This document shows positions 26,751 through 33,654 of a stretch of 64,000 nucleotides of DNA, piece by piece. The position numbers and the translations under genes were made by a program. Under the pieces are notes generated by a model. The model was given only the letters and a program-made list of their open reading frames with translations, was not told the DNA's origin and searched no databases. Every line of letters starts with the position of its first letter. Position 1 is the stretch's first letter. The stretch covers positions 62,001-126,000 of the forward strand of contig JAFQRJ010000030.1 of NCBI GenBank assembly GCA_017410145.1, written 5' to 3'. Source of the stretch: Tyzzerella sp. Lineage in GTDB: Bacteria > Bacillota > Clostridia > Lachnospirales > Lachnospiraceae.

Positions 26751-26786
26751 AAAGGGACAACTAAATAATACTAGTTGTCCTTTTTT
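26751..26786 (+). terminator. Rho-independent terminator after rplS
   Basis: AAAGGGACAACTA pairs with TAGTTGTCCTTTTTT (one G:U) around an 8-base loop; the 3' arm ends in six T. It separates the ribosomal genes from the signal peptidase gene, whose ATG follows only 17 bases later, so read-through or an internal promoter must supply lepB. Confidence 0.9.
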
Positions 26787-26802
26787 GTTTTCAGGTGATG
26801 AT

Positions 26803-27372
26803 ATGTCTAACTTAAGATTTGGAAAAAAGAAAAGACGAATCAATTATGATGTAGTCCGTGCGATATTGAAGTGGACGTTTCAGATTGCAATTGTGTGTTT
26901 TATTGCATTTGTTTTCGTTTGGTATTTCGGTAAGCGAGTAAGCGTGATCGGAAACTCAATGAATCCCGAACTGAAGAATGGTGATGTTACATTGATTAAC
27001 AAAGTTGTTTATAATATGAGTACTCCGAAACGAGGGGATGTGGTAGCATTCTCTGCCGCCGGAGGCGGTGACTCCCATTATTATATCAAGCGTATCGTGG
27101 GGCTTCCGGGAGAGACAATCGAGATTCAGGAAGGAAAGATTCTGGTAAACGGAAAAGAAATCAAGGAAAGATATCGAACAACAGCCTTGGAGGATGTCGG
27201 TGTTTTAAGTGAACCGATGAAATTGGGAAATAATGAATATTTTGTCCTGGGTGATGACAGGCAAAATAGTGAGGATAGCAGAAATGCTGACATTGGCAAT
27301 GTGAAAAGGACCGATATTATAGGCAAGGTCTGGTTTGTGGTTGCCGGCGAAAATTTTGGATTTGTTAGATAG
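26803..27372 (+). CDS. lepB: Type I signal peptidase (first copy)
   Basis: ATG 26803 after CAGGTGAT gives 189 residues. A basic N-terminus is followed by one membrane segment ('FQIAIVCFIAFVFVWYF'). The catalytic Ser is in 'VIGNSMNPEL' (S52) and the general-base Lys in 'YYIKRIVGLPGETIEI' (K96), with box E 'LGDDRQNSEDSR'. It cleaves signal peptides of Sec- and Tat-exported proteins on the outer face of the membrane. A second paralogue lies at 28258, with the GTPase gene rbgA between them. The two share only the catalytic boxes closely, so they are not a recent duplication. Confidence 0.95.
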   Translation: MSNLRFGKKKRRINYDVVRAILKWTFQIAIVCFIAFVFVWYFGKRVSVIGNSMNPELKNGDVTLINKVVYNMSTPKRGDVVAFSAAGGGDSHYYIKRIVGLPGETIEIQEGKILVNGKEIKERYRTTALEDVGVLSEPMKLGNNEYFVLGDDRQNSEDSRNADIGNVKRTDIIGKVWFVVAGENFGFVR

Positions 27373-27383
27373 AGGGAAAAAAG

Positions 27384-28235
27384 ATGCATTTTCAATGGTA
27401 TCCTGGTCATATGACAAAAGCGAAACGTATGATGCAGGAAGATATTAAATTAATAGATTTAGTGATTGAGCTGGTGGATGCCAGGATTCCGATGAGTAGC
27501 CGTAATCCTGACATTGATGAATTGGGAAAAAACAAGGCGAGATTAATCTTGTTGAATAAATCTGACCTGGCTGAAGATAGGCAAAACGATGCTTGGGCAG
27601 CATATTTTAAGGAGAAAGGATATTCCGTTGTAAAGGTGAATTCCAAAAAAGGCGGCGGGATTAAGTCGATTCATGCTGTTATTCAGGAGGCTTGCAAAGA
27701 AAAAATTGAAAGAGACCGCAAAAGAGGTATCTTAAATCGTCCGGTAAGGGCCATGGTTGTTGGGATACCAAATGTAGGCAAATCTACATTTATCAATGCG
27801 TTGGCAGGAAAAGCATGTGCCAAGACGGGGAACAAACCTGGGGTAACGAAGGGGAAACAATGGATTCGTTTGAATAAGAATGTGGAACTTTTAGATACAC
27901 CGGGAATCTTGTGGCCGAAGTTTGAGGACCAGACGGTGGGACTCCGTTTGGCTTTTATCGGTTCCATTAAGGATGAGATTCTAAATACAGAAGAATTGGC
28001 TGCAGAGATGATTCAATTCATGAAAAAATATTATAGGGGTGTATTAGCCGAAAAGTATGCTATAATAGAATCTGATGATCCATATCAATGTCTTGCAGAT
28101 ATTGCAAAAAGCAGACACTGCCTGCTTCGCGGTAACGAACTTGATATGGGCAAGGCGGCAATTTTACTGGTGGATGATTTTAGAAGCGGAAGACTTGGAA
28201 GAATTACATTGGAATTCCCGGAAGATTATAAATAA
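27384..28235 (+). CDS. rbgA: Ribosome biogenesis GTPase RbgA/YlqF
   Basis: The 283-residue protein is a circularly permuted GTPase: G4 'LLNKSDL' comes first, then G1 'GIPNVGKSTFINAL', G2-like 'KPGVTKGKQWI' and G3 'LLDTPGILWP'. The start 'MHFQWYPGHMTKAKRMMQED' is typical of the family. It acts late in 50S assembly (L16, L27, L36 incorporation in Bacillus). It begins 11 bases after lepB with AGAGGGAAAAAAG as a weak ribosome binding site. The C-terminal ANTAR-like helices run to the end. Confidence 0.97.
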   Translation: MHFQWYPGHMTKAKRMMQEDIKLIDLVIELVDARIPMSSRNPDIDELGKNKARLILLNKSDLAEDRQNDAWAAYFKEKGYSVVKVNSKKGGGIKSIHAVIQEACKEKIERDRKRGILNRPVRAMVVGIPNVGKSTFINALAGKACAKTGNKPGVTKGKQWIRLNKNVELLDTPGILWPKFEDQTVGLRLAFIGSIKDEILNTEELAAEMIQFMKKYYRGVLAEKYAIIESDDPYQCLADIAKSRHCLLRGNELDMGKAAILLVDDFRSGRLGRITLEFPEDYK

Positions 28236-28257
28236 ATGACTGAAAGAAGGGGCGAGA

Positions 28258-28887
28258 ATGGCGCGTAGATATCGCTATGAGCATTGGAAGAAAAAACGAG
28301 CAAGAGAAAGAAGAAAGGCAGAGCATTTGGCTAACCAAAGCATTGCCGAGAGAACGGCAAGAGAGCTGCTTGGTTGGGTGGTTTATATTTTGGTTGTTGT
28401 GTGTGCAACTTACTTAATTATCACATATGTAGGGCAACGAACCAAGGTGAGCGGAGATTCTATGCTGAATACCTTGCATGATGAAGACAATCTGATTGTA
28501 GATAAGATTTCCTATCGTTTCCGCAAGCCGGAACGTTACGAGATTATTGTATTCCCATATCGTTATGCAGAGGACACATATTATATTAAACGTATTATCG
28601 GGCTTCCGGGTGAAACTGTTCAGATTATTGACGGATATGTTTACATTAACGGAGAACAGTTGGATGAACATTATGGGCGAGAAGTGATTGATGAAGACAG
28701 ATATGGTCTTGCGGCGGAACCGATTAAACTAGGCAAGGATGAATATTTCGTTTTGGGAGACAACCGAAACCATAGTTCAGACAGCAGAGAACCGAACGTA
28801 GGTGTATTACATAGGGATGAGTTGATTGGTAGAGCGTGGGTACGTATCTGGCCATTGAATAGTATTGGAGTAATTTCTCATGAGTAA
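28258..28887 (+). CDS. lepB: Type I signal peptidase (second copy)
   Basis: The 209-residue protein starts at ATG 28258 after AAGGGGCGAG. A long basic N-terminus (about 40 residues, rich in Arg and Lys) precedes one membrane segment ('WVVYILVVVCATYLIITYV'). Catalytic Ser is in 'VSGDSMLNTL' (S68), Lys in 'YYIKRIIGLPGETVQI' (K111), with 'LGDNRNHSSDSR' as box E. Two signal peptidases encoded side by side fits an organism that exports many very large proteins. The gene overlaps rnhB by 8 bases. Confidence 0.95.
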   Translation: MARRYRYEHWKKKRARERRKAEHLANQSIAERTARELLGWVVYILVVVCATYLIITYVGQRTKVSGDSMLNTLHDEDNLIVDKISYRFRKPERYEIIVFPYRYAEDTYYIKRIIGLPGETVQIIDGYVYINGEQLDEHYGREVIDEDRYGLAAEPIKLGKDEYFVLGDNRNHSSDSREPNVGVLHRDELIGRAWVRIWPLNSIGVISHE

Positions 28888-29638
28888 AAGCATTAGTGAA
28901 ATAAAGAAAGAATTTGAACAGGCTGACAGACAGACTTTGTTATCGTTGTATGAGGTATATGCTGACGATAATCGAGCAGGTGTTGTCAGCCTGCTTTCGA
29001 AATATAAGAAACAGGAAGAAAAATTAGAGGAAGAGAAAAAACGCATCGAAAATATGAGTATTTACGAGCGTAAGTATGCCGATTTTCCATATATTTGTGG
29101 AATCGATGAGGTGGGACGAGGACCGCTTGCGGGGCCTGTAGTTGCAGGCGCAGTTATTTTGCCAAAAGACTGTGACATCTTGTATCTCAATGATTCCAAA
29201 AAATTGTCTGAGAAAATGCGAGAGGCATTGTATGATGAGATTATGGAAAAGGCAGTTGCAACCGGAATTGGAATTGTAGGTCCTGGAAGAATTGATGAGA
29301 TTAATATTTTACAGGCAACCTATGAAGCAATGCGTATGGCAATTGATAATCTGAGAGTTCGACCGGATTTGCTGCTTAATGATGCAGTAACCATTCCAGA
29401 AGTAAATATCAAGCAGGTTCCGATTATCAAAGGTGATGCAAAGAGTATTTCCATTGCGGCAGCCAGCATCATCGCAAAAGTGACAAGAGACCGTTTGATG
29501 GTGCAGTACGAAGAAGTGCTGCCGGGATACGGATTTGCAAGTAATAAAGGCTATGGTTCTTCCGCACATATTCAGGCAATCCAGGAACTGGGAGCGACAC
29601 CGATACATAGACAGAGTTTTATTAGAAACTTTGTGTAG
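28880..29638 (+). CDS. rnhB: Ribonuclease HII
   Basis: The 252-residue protein has an N-terminal helical extension of about 65 residues typical of Firmicutes RNase HII, then 'ICGIDEVGRGPLAGPVVAGA' with the metal-binding Asp-Glu, 'LNDSKKLSEKMRE', 'LLNDAVTIP' (third acidic residue) and 'SISIAAASIIAKVTRDRLM', ending 'HRQSFIRNFV'. In the third acidic motif the common 'D[AG]' appears as NDA. It nicks RNA-DNA hybrids and removes misincorporated ribonucleotides. It overlaps the upstream lepB stop. Confidence 0.97.
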   Translation: MSKSISEIKKEFEQADRQTLLSLYEVYADDNRAGVVSLLSKYKKQEEKLEEEKKRIENMSIYERKYADFPYICGIDEVGRGPLAGPVVAGAVILPKDCDILYLNDSKKLSEKMREALYDEIMEKAVATGIGIVGPGRIDEINILQATYEAMRMAIDNLRVRPDLLLNDAVTIPEVNIKQVPIIKGDAKSISIAAASIIAKVTRDRLMVQYEEVLPGYGFASNKGYGSSAHIQAIQELGATPIHRQSFIRNFV

Positions 29639-29820
29639 GGGGAAGCATGCCTAGCTAGGGTGTGTTTGTGTTTTGCTGGGGTCCTGTTGGTGGGAGTTTA
29701 CGGTGCAACGCAGGTTGCTCTGGTTTTGATACCCTTTTCGGTCTAATTTCTTGTTACATGACTTTAGATTCTTTTCACACCGTAATGGCGAGAAAACAGG
29801 ATGGATTTGAGTGGACGTAT
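29639..29820 (+). other. Unassigned spacer with 8-bp inverted repeat
   Basis: This 182-base gap is richer in G and T than its surroundings. TTACGGTG (29698-29705) and CACCGTAA (29778-29785) are exact inverted repeats 72 bases apart. The yraN frame is open through it but the encoded residues (Cys- and Gly-rich) do not resemble YraN. I recognise no known RNA or element. Confidence 0.4.
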
Positions 29821-30174
29821 ATGCAAAATAAAAGAAACATTGGAAATGAGTATGAAAGAATTGCGGGTAAATATCTAGAAAAGCATGGCTATCAGATTAT
29901 CGAATACAATTTCTACAGCAGACATGGGGAGATAGACATTATTGCTAAGCATGAAGGGTATCTTGTGTTCGTGGAAGTGAAGTATCGTAAAGATGACAGT
30001 ACAGGTTCACCATTGGATGCAGTAACCGTACAGAAGCAAAGGGCAATATCAAAATGTGCCATGTATTATATGAATAGGAATCGTCTGCAAGATGCAGCGG
30101 TTCGCTTTGATGTGATTGGAATTCAGGGAAATGAAGTAGCATTAGTGCAAAATGCATTTGATTTTGTAATATAA
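29821..30174 (+). CDS. yraN: YraN/UPF0102 nuclease-fold protein
   Basis: From ATG 29821 the product has 117 residues, the usual family length. It contains 'NIGNEYERIAGKYLEKHGY', 'HGEIDIIAKHEGYLVFVEVK', which carries the endonuclease-like D...ExK core, and 'RFDVIGI'. The ribosome binding site is weak (GAGTGGA), so ATG 29785 (12 residues earlier) is a possible alternative. The role of UPF0102 is poorly defined; the gene is commonly found beside rnhB, as here. Confidence 0.87.
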   Translation: MQNKRNIGNEYERIAGKYLEKHGYQIIEYNFYSRHGEIDIIAKHEGYLVFVEVKYRKDDSTGSPLDAVTVQKQRAISKCAMYYMNRNRLQDAAVRFDVIGIQGNEVALVQNAFDFVI

Positions 30175-30190
30175 AGGATGAGAAACAGGT

Positions 30191-31039
30191 ATGAGTAGAC
30201 TAAATTATGCGAACCAAGAATATATATTTGAAGAAAAACAAGTGGGTGATGTTCTTTACCTGTCATACCCATTACTAGAACAAACGGGCATTGTAAATCA
30301 TGGATTTTCCACACGTATTGGTGGTGTGAGTGAAGGTATCTTTAGTTCCATGAATTTAAGTTTTAGCCGCGGTGATGATGAAGCAAGTGTTCGCGAGAAT
30401 TTCAAACGAATGGCAGAGGCTATTGGGGTAGAGCCGAATAGCTTGATTTTTGCAGCACAGACACATACGACAAATGTAAGAAAAGTAACTGCCGGGGACA
30501 AGGGCAAAGGAATTCTTTATCCACTCGATTATCAGGATGTGGATGGCCTCATTACAAATGAGCCTGGCATTTGCTTGACAACCTTCTACGCAGACTGTGT
30601 TCCATTGTTTTTTATAGACCCTGTACACAAGGCAATTGGACTTAGTCATTCTGGATGGCGTGGTACTGTCGGTAAGATGGGGCAGGAGACACTTCACAGA
30701 ATGAAGGAAGAGTATGGAACAGATGCAAAGGATGTAATCGCAGCAGTCGGACCGTCTATCTGTCAGGACTGTTATGAAGTCAGCGAGGATGTAATAGATA
30801 AATTTAAGGAAGCGTTTGATGAAAAATACTGGAGTGAATTGTTTTACAAGAAAGAAAACAATAAGTTCCAGTTGAATCTTTGGAAGGCAAATGAGATAAT
30901 CTTATTAGAAGCAGGTGTTCACAGAGAGAACATAGCAGTAACCAATGTATGTACAAACTGCAATAGTGACGTGCTGTTTTCGCATAGAGCAACGAAGGGA
31001 CAGCGGGGCAGTTTGGCAGCATTTATGGCATTGAAATAG
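30191..31039 (+). CDS. pgeF: PgeF/YfiH-family multicopper oxidoreductase-like enzyme
   Basis: The 282-residue protein contains 'HGFSTRIGGVSEGIFSSMNL', 'AAQTHTTNV', 'DGLITNEPGICLTTFYADCV' with the metal-binding Cys, 'IGLSHSGWRGTVGKM' with the His, and 'TNCNSDVLFSHRATKGQRGS'. These are the hallmarks of the DUF152/YfiH family, reported as purine nucleoside phosphorylase/deaminase and, for PgeF, as a peptidoglycan-editing factor. ATG 30191 follows AAAGGATGAGAAACAGGT. It lies 16 bases after yraN, probably in the same operon. Confidence 0.92.
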   Translation: MSRLNYANQEYIFEEKQVGDVLYLSYPLLEQTGIVNHGFSTRIGGVSEGIFSSMNLSFSRGDDEASVRENFKRMAEAIGVEPNSLIFAAQTHTTNVRKVTAGDKGKGILYPLDYQDVDGLITNEPGICLTTFYADCVPLFFIDPVHKAIGLSHSGWRGTVGKMGQETLHRMKEEYGTDAKDVIAAVGPSICQDCYEVSEDVIDKFKEAFDEKYWSELFYKKENNKFQLNLWKANEIILLEAGVHRENIAVTNVCTNCNSDVLFSHRATKGQRGSLAAFMALK

Positions 31040-31063
31040 TTAAGCAGTAGGAGGAAAAAGATT

Positions 31064-31900
31064 ATGGAAAATGAAATTAACAGATTGACAAAGTACATAA
31101 GCGATAAGGTCCCGGAATTGATTGATTTTGCAATAGGCGTGGTGCTTGCATTACTTGTATTCTGGATAGGCGCAAAACTGATTAAGTGGATACGTAAACT
31201 GATTCGCATTTCGATGGAAAAAGGTGGCGTGGATAAAGGGGTGCGCCAGTTTGTAGATTCTTTGGTGAAATTTGCACTGTACGCCATTTTAATCTTCTCT
31301 ATCGGAAGTAAGTTTGGTTTGGATACTACTTCGGTGGCAGCGGCACTTGCATCCTGTGGTGTAGCAATTGGTTTGGCTTTGCAAGGAAGCTTATCAAACT
31401 TTGCAGGTGGAGTTCTCATCTTAGTATTAAAACCATTTGTGGTGGGAGATTATATTGTAGAAGATAATAAAGGCCGAGAAGGAACGGTAAAAGAGATTCA
31501 ACTTTTCTACACCAAACTATTAACAGTTGACAACAAGACAGTTATTATTCCGAATGGTTCCTTGGCAAATACAAGTCTTACAAATGTGACTGCCCAGGAT
31601 AAGAGAAGATTGGATTTATCCGTTGGCATTTCATATGATGCTGATTTGAAAAAGGCAAAAGAATTGATCGAAGGATTGTTCCGTGCAGATGCGGATATCC
31701 TAAAAGAAGAAGATATCAATGTATTCGTAGATAATCTCGGAGAAAGTTCGGTTGTTATCGGAGCACGCGGTTGGGTGAAGAAAGATGCTTATTGGACTGC
31801 AAAATGGAGACTGACCGAGAATATCAAGTTGACATTGGATGAAAATGGAATTGAGATTCCGTTTAATCAGGTTGTTGTGCATGTGAAAGAAAACCATTAA
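31064..31900 (+). CDS. mscS: MscS-family mechanosensitive channel
   Basis: The 278-residue protein begins after AGGAGGAAAAAG. Three hydrophobic segments are visible: 'LIDFAIGVVLALLVFWIGAK', 'VKFALYAILIFSIGSKFGL' and the pore helix 'AAALASCGVAIGLALQGSLS', followed by the conserved 'NFAGGVLILVLKPFVVGDYI'. The C-terminal beta and alpha/beta domains ('VIIPNGSLANTSLTN') form the cytoplasmic cage. It releases small solutes under hypo-osmotic stress. The length is normal for the small MscS class. Confidence 0.95.
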   Translation: MENEINRLTKYISDKVPELIDFAIGVVLALLVFWIGAKLIKWIRKLIRISMEKGGVDKGVRQFVDSLVKFALYAILIFSIGSKFGLDTTSVAAALASCGVAIGLALQGSLSNFAGGVLILVLKPFVVGDYIVEDNKGREGTVKEIQLFYTKLLTVDNKTVIIPNGSLANTSLTNVTAQDKRRLDLSVGISYDADLKKAKELIEGLFRADADILKEEDINVFVDNLGESSVVIGARGWVKKDAYWTAKWRLTENIKLTLDENGIEIPFNQVVVHVKENH

Positions 31901-31917
31901 AAAATCACGTTTTACGA

Positions 31918-31946
31918 TTGAAACAAGATGTGTCACGTGTTATACT
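31918..31946 (+). promoter_or_regulatory. Candidate promoter of small ORF-GNAT pair
   Basis: TTGAAA (31918-31923) and TATACT (31941-31946) are 17 bases apart, 35 bases upstream of the 31981 start codon. A second -10-like TATAAT is at 31952-31957. CACGTG lies in the spacer. Confidence 0.5.
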
Positions 31947-31980
31947 AAACGTATAATAAAAAAGAAAGAAGGTGGATATT

Positions 31981-32130
31981 ATGACAATAATTAAACCTAT
32001 TCAAGCTACTCCGGTATTGAATAAGCGAGATTCAGCTAAGTTGATTTCGCAAATAAAGCCCCCTACAAAAGAAGCTCAAAAAAGAAATAATCTACTGTGT
32101 AATATCCTAGCCGGTATTCGAGAAAGATGA
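31981..32130 (+). CDS. Small basic protein (49 aa), coupled to GNAT gene
   Basis: ATG 31981 lies 8 bases after AAGGTGG and the frame ends at TGA 32128-32130. The product starts 'MTIIKPIQATPVLNKRDSAK' and is rich in Lys and Arg, without signal or membrane segment. The stop overlaps the next start as ATGA, so the acetyltransferase is translated by coupling. The size, basic character, and tight coupling to a GNAT gene resemble a toxin-antitoxin pair, in which the upstream protein would be the antitoxin. I do not recognise the family, and GNAT toxins usually have longer ribbon-helix-helix antitoxins, so this is inference. Confidence 0.7.
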   Translation: MTIIKPIQATPVLNKRDSAKLISQIKPPTKEAQKRNNLLCNILAGIRER

Positions 32131-32708
32131 ATTATTTAAAAGAGAAAGACCTTTTAGATATTGAACAAAATGTGAGATTATTTTCTGTTGATGAGATAGA
32201 AGATATCTCACATTATTTGTTTGACAGTAAGATTGAAGAATACAATGAGTTTCTTAAAAAAGCGAAGCTATTTTCAAATCTGAATATTAGTAAAACATTT
32301 CTATTAGTACATAAGTACACCGATGAGCTGATTGCTTATATGACATTATCAGCAGATTCCATTAAATTAACAACTGAAGAAAAGGATATGCATGAAATAG
32401 GGAAAGTACCCTATGCTTCTATTGCTGCACTAAAAATTGGGAAATTGGCAGTAAATAAAGGGCTAAGTGATATTGTAAAACGTAAAGGATATGGTTCCTT
32501 TATGTTGGACTTGGCCAGAGCATATGCTTTTGAAATGAACAAATTAGGTATAGCATGTCGATTTATTACTGTTGATGCAGATATTGAATATGACGAGAAT
32601 ACTCCTGAGTTTTATAAGAAAAATGGATTTGTGGAAAATTTAAGTAACAGAAGTAGAAATGCAAGTCATACAATCAGTATGAGAAAAGATATTTTTTCGG
32701 ATGATTAA
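32127..32708 (+). CDS. GNAT-family acetyltransferase
   Basis: The 193-residue protein has the GNAT order. 'LLVHKYTDELIAYMTLSADS' forms the central strands. 'IGKLAVNKG' is motif A's strand and 'RKGYGSFMLD' is the acetyl-CoA pyrophosphate-binding loop (R-x-x-x-G-x pattern). 'FITVDADIEYDENTPEFYKK' leads to 'FYKKNGF', the usual motif B ending. The substrate is unknown: small molecule, ribosomal protein or charged tRNA are all possible. Its start overlaps the stop of the upstream 49-codon gene by four bases (ATGA). A strong bidirectional terminator follows. Confidence 0.83.
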   Translation: MNYLKEKDLLDIEQNVRLFSVDEIEDISHYLFDSKIEEYNEFLKKAKLFSNLNISKTFLLVHKYTDELIAYMTLSADSIKLTTEEKDMHEIGKVPYASIAALKIGKLAVNKGLSDIVKRKGYGSFMLDLARAYAFEMNKLGIACRFITVDADIEYDENTPEFYKKNGFVENLSNRSRNASHTISMRKDIFSDD

Positions 32709-32746
32709 AGTAGCGTGTGTGAAGGGGTAAATGTTTGTGAAGCAAC

Positions 32747-32798
32747 AAAAAAGACTGTTATAAAGTAAAATTATATTACTTCAATAACAGTCTTTTTT
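32747..32798. terminator. Strong bidirectional terminator
   Basis: AAAAAAGACTGTTAT and ATAACAGTCTTTTTT form a perfect 15-bp stem; an inner AAGTAA/TTACTT pair can extend it. The A and T runs on both sides make it active in either direction. It lies between the GNAT gene and the prophage relic. Confidence 0.92.
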
Positions 32799-32800
32799 AC

Positions 32801-32811
32801 AGCCGAAAATG
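32801..32811. other. Candidate attachment-site copy (3' end of tRNA-Thr)
   Basis: AGCCGAAAATG matches the end of the tRNA-Thr gene at 36348-36358 exactly, and ACTC follows in both after one or two differing bases. The two copies bracket all the phage-like genes, as expected for attL and attR of an element inserted into the tRNA 3' end. Eleven matching bases alone could arise by chance. Confidence 0.5.
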
Positions 32812-32812
32812 T

Positions 32813-32917
32813 ACTCACAACGGAGCAAAATACATATCTGGTGCGAAAGATAACATCTGGGAACCAGGTGCTCCGGGAGTATATGAAAACATTTGGAAAA
32901 AAGTAGAGAGCGAATAA
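32813..32917 (+). pseudogene. C-terminal fragment of a phage tail/baseplate-type protein
   Basis: The frame encodes 'THNGAKYISGAKDNIWEPG' and 'PGVYENIWKKV' before TAA at 32915-32917. The pattern HNG-K-Y-S-DN-WEPG-PGVY-W is typical of the chitin-binding-like end of structural proteins encoded just before the lysis genes in Firmicutes phages. There is no start codon or ribosome binding site, and the preceding bases are terminator and the att-like repeat, so only the tail of the gene remains. Confidence 0.65.
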
Positions 32918-32945
32918 GGTCTTATGAAATATTCCGTTAATCATG

Positions 32946-32974
32946 TTGTTAAAAATTTCCTTTTGTCGTATAAT
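32946..32974 (+). promoter_or_regulatory. Promoter of the 32998 gene
   Basis: TTGTTA and TATAAT are separated by 17 bases. TATAAT ends 23 bases before the ATG at 32998, and GAAAGGAG is between them. An own promoter is expected for a cargo gene inserted in a phage late region. Confidence 0.65.
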
Positions 32975-32997
32975 GTCGATGAAAGGAGTATTTGTAA

Positions 32998-33537
32998 ATG
33001 GAATGGTTAATCAAAAACACAGATTTCTGTATGGCAATCACATCAATCTGCTCAGTCATTATTTCTTTATTTGCGATGTTTATAACAATTTATACTGCAG
33101 TATTGCAAAGAAAGCAAAACATGTTAAGTTTAGCTCCGGCTGTAGACGTGTTTTCGATGAATTATAGAGACGAAATCGGATTGGAGATTTCTAATAATGG
33201 ACTAGGACTTTTGATTGTGGATAAGATTGTTTTTACAAGAAAAGACGGAATGCAAGCATATTCGCTCATTGACCTTATGCCAGACGACATTGCTTGGAAA
33301 AATTATCTTTTTACAGACAATGTGTTTTCAATTGCACCTGGTACAAAAGTTATAATTCTGCAACTTACATCAGAGGATAGTAAGGAAAGAACATATGCTA
33401 GAAGTAAACTGCGAGAGATATCGATTCATATCGAATATTCAGACGTGTATAATAATAAAAGCGAATTTGATGTGAGTCTTGAATATAGCTACGAGGACGA
33501 GAAAAGTCAAATCCAAGAAGTAAATTTACCAGTATAA
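32998..33537 (+). CDS. Membrane-anchored hypothetical protein
   Basis: The 179-residue protein starts at ATG 32998 behind GAAAGGAG. An N-terminal membrane helix covers about residues 11-34 ('CMAITSICSVIISLFAMFIT'), followed by a basic stretch 'LQRKQN' (so the rest is probably cytoplasmic) and a beta-rich domain ('GLEISNNGLGLLIVDKIVF', 'ISIHIEYSDVYNN'). I do not recognise the family by name. It has its own promoter and terminator and lies just upstream of the deoxyribosyltransferase-like gene inside the prophage relic, so it is probably cargo rather than a structural phage gene. A role with the neighbouring gene is inference. Confidence 0.75.
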   Translation: MEWLIKNTDFCMAITSICSVIISLFAMFITIYTAVLQRKQNMLSLAPAVDVFSMNYRDEIGLEISNNGLGLLIVDKIVFTRKDGMQAYSLIDLMPDDIAWKNYLFTDNVFSIAPGTKVIILQLTSEDSKERTYARSKLREISIHIEYSDVYNNKSEFDVSLEYSYEDEKSQIQEVNLPV

Positions 33538-33556
33538 ATTATTGCAAGAGAAGAAG

Positions 33557-33583
33557 AAAACGCATCAGAGTTGGGGCGTTTTT
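33557..33583 (+). terminator. Terminator after membrane protein gene
   Basis: AAAACGC and GCGTTTT(T) form a 7-bp stem around a 12-base loop, with the T run contained in and following the 3' arm. Confidence 0.75.
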
Positions 33584-33585
33584 AG

Positions 33586-33614
33586 TTGAATATTTTCTGA
33601 AATGGGTATATTAT
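33586..33614 (+). promoter_or_regulatory. Promoter of the 33655 gene
   Basis: TTGAAT and TATTAT are separated by 17 bases and lie 41 bases upstream of the ATG at 33655, directly after a terminator. Confidence 0.5.
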
Positions 33615-33654
33615 GGTAGTGAGGTCTTAACGTATGGCGTACAAAGGAGAAGAA

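Noticed and set aside
29662-29820. Longer YraN start at 29662
   Set aside because: The extra 53 residues are Cys/Gly-rich and unlike the family; ATG 29821 gives the usual 117 residues.
32943-33167. Plus-strand frame overlapping the start of the membrane protein gene
   Set aside because: It has no ribosome binding site, overlaps the promoter, and runs in a different frame from the well-supported start at 32998.
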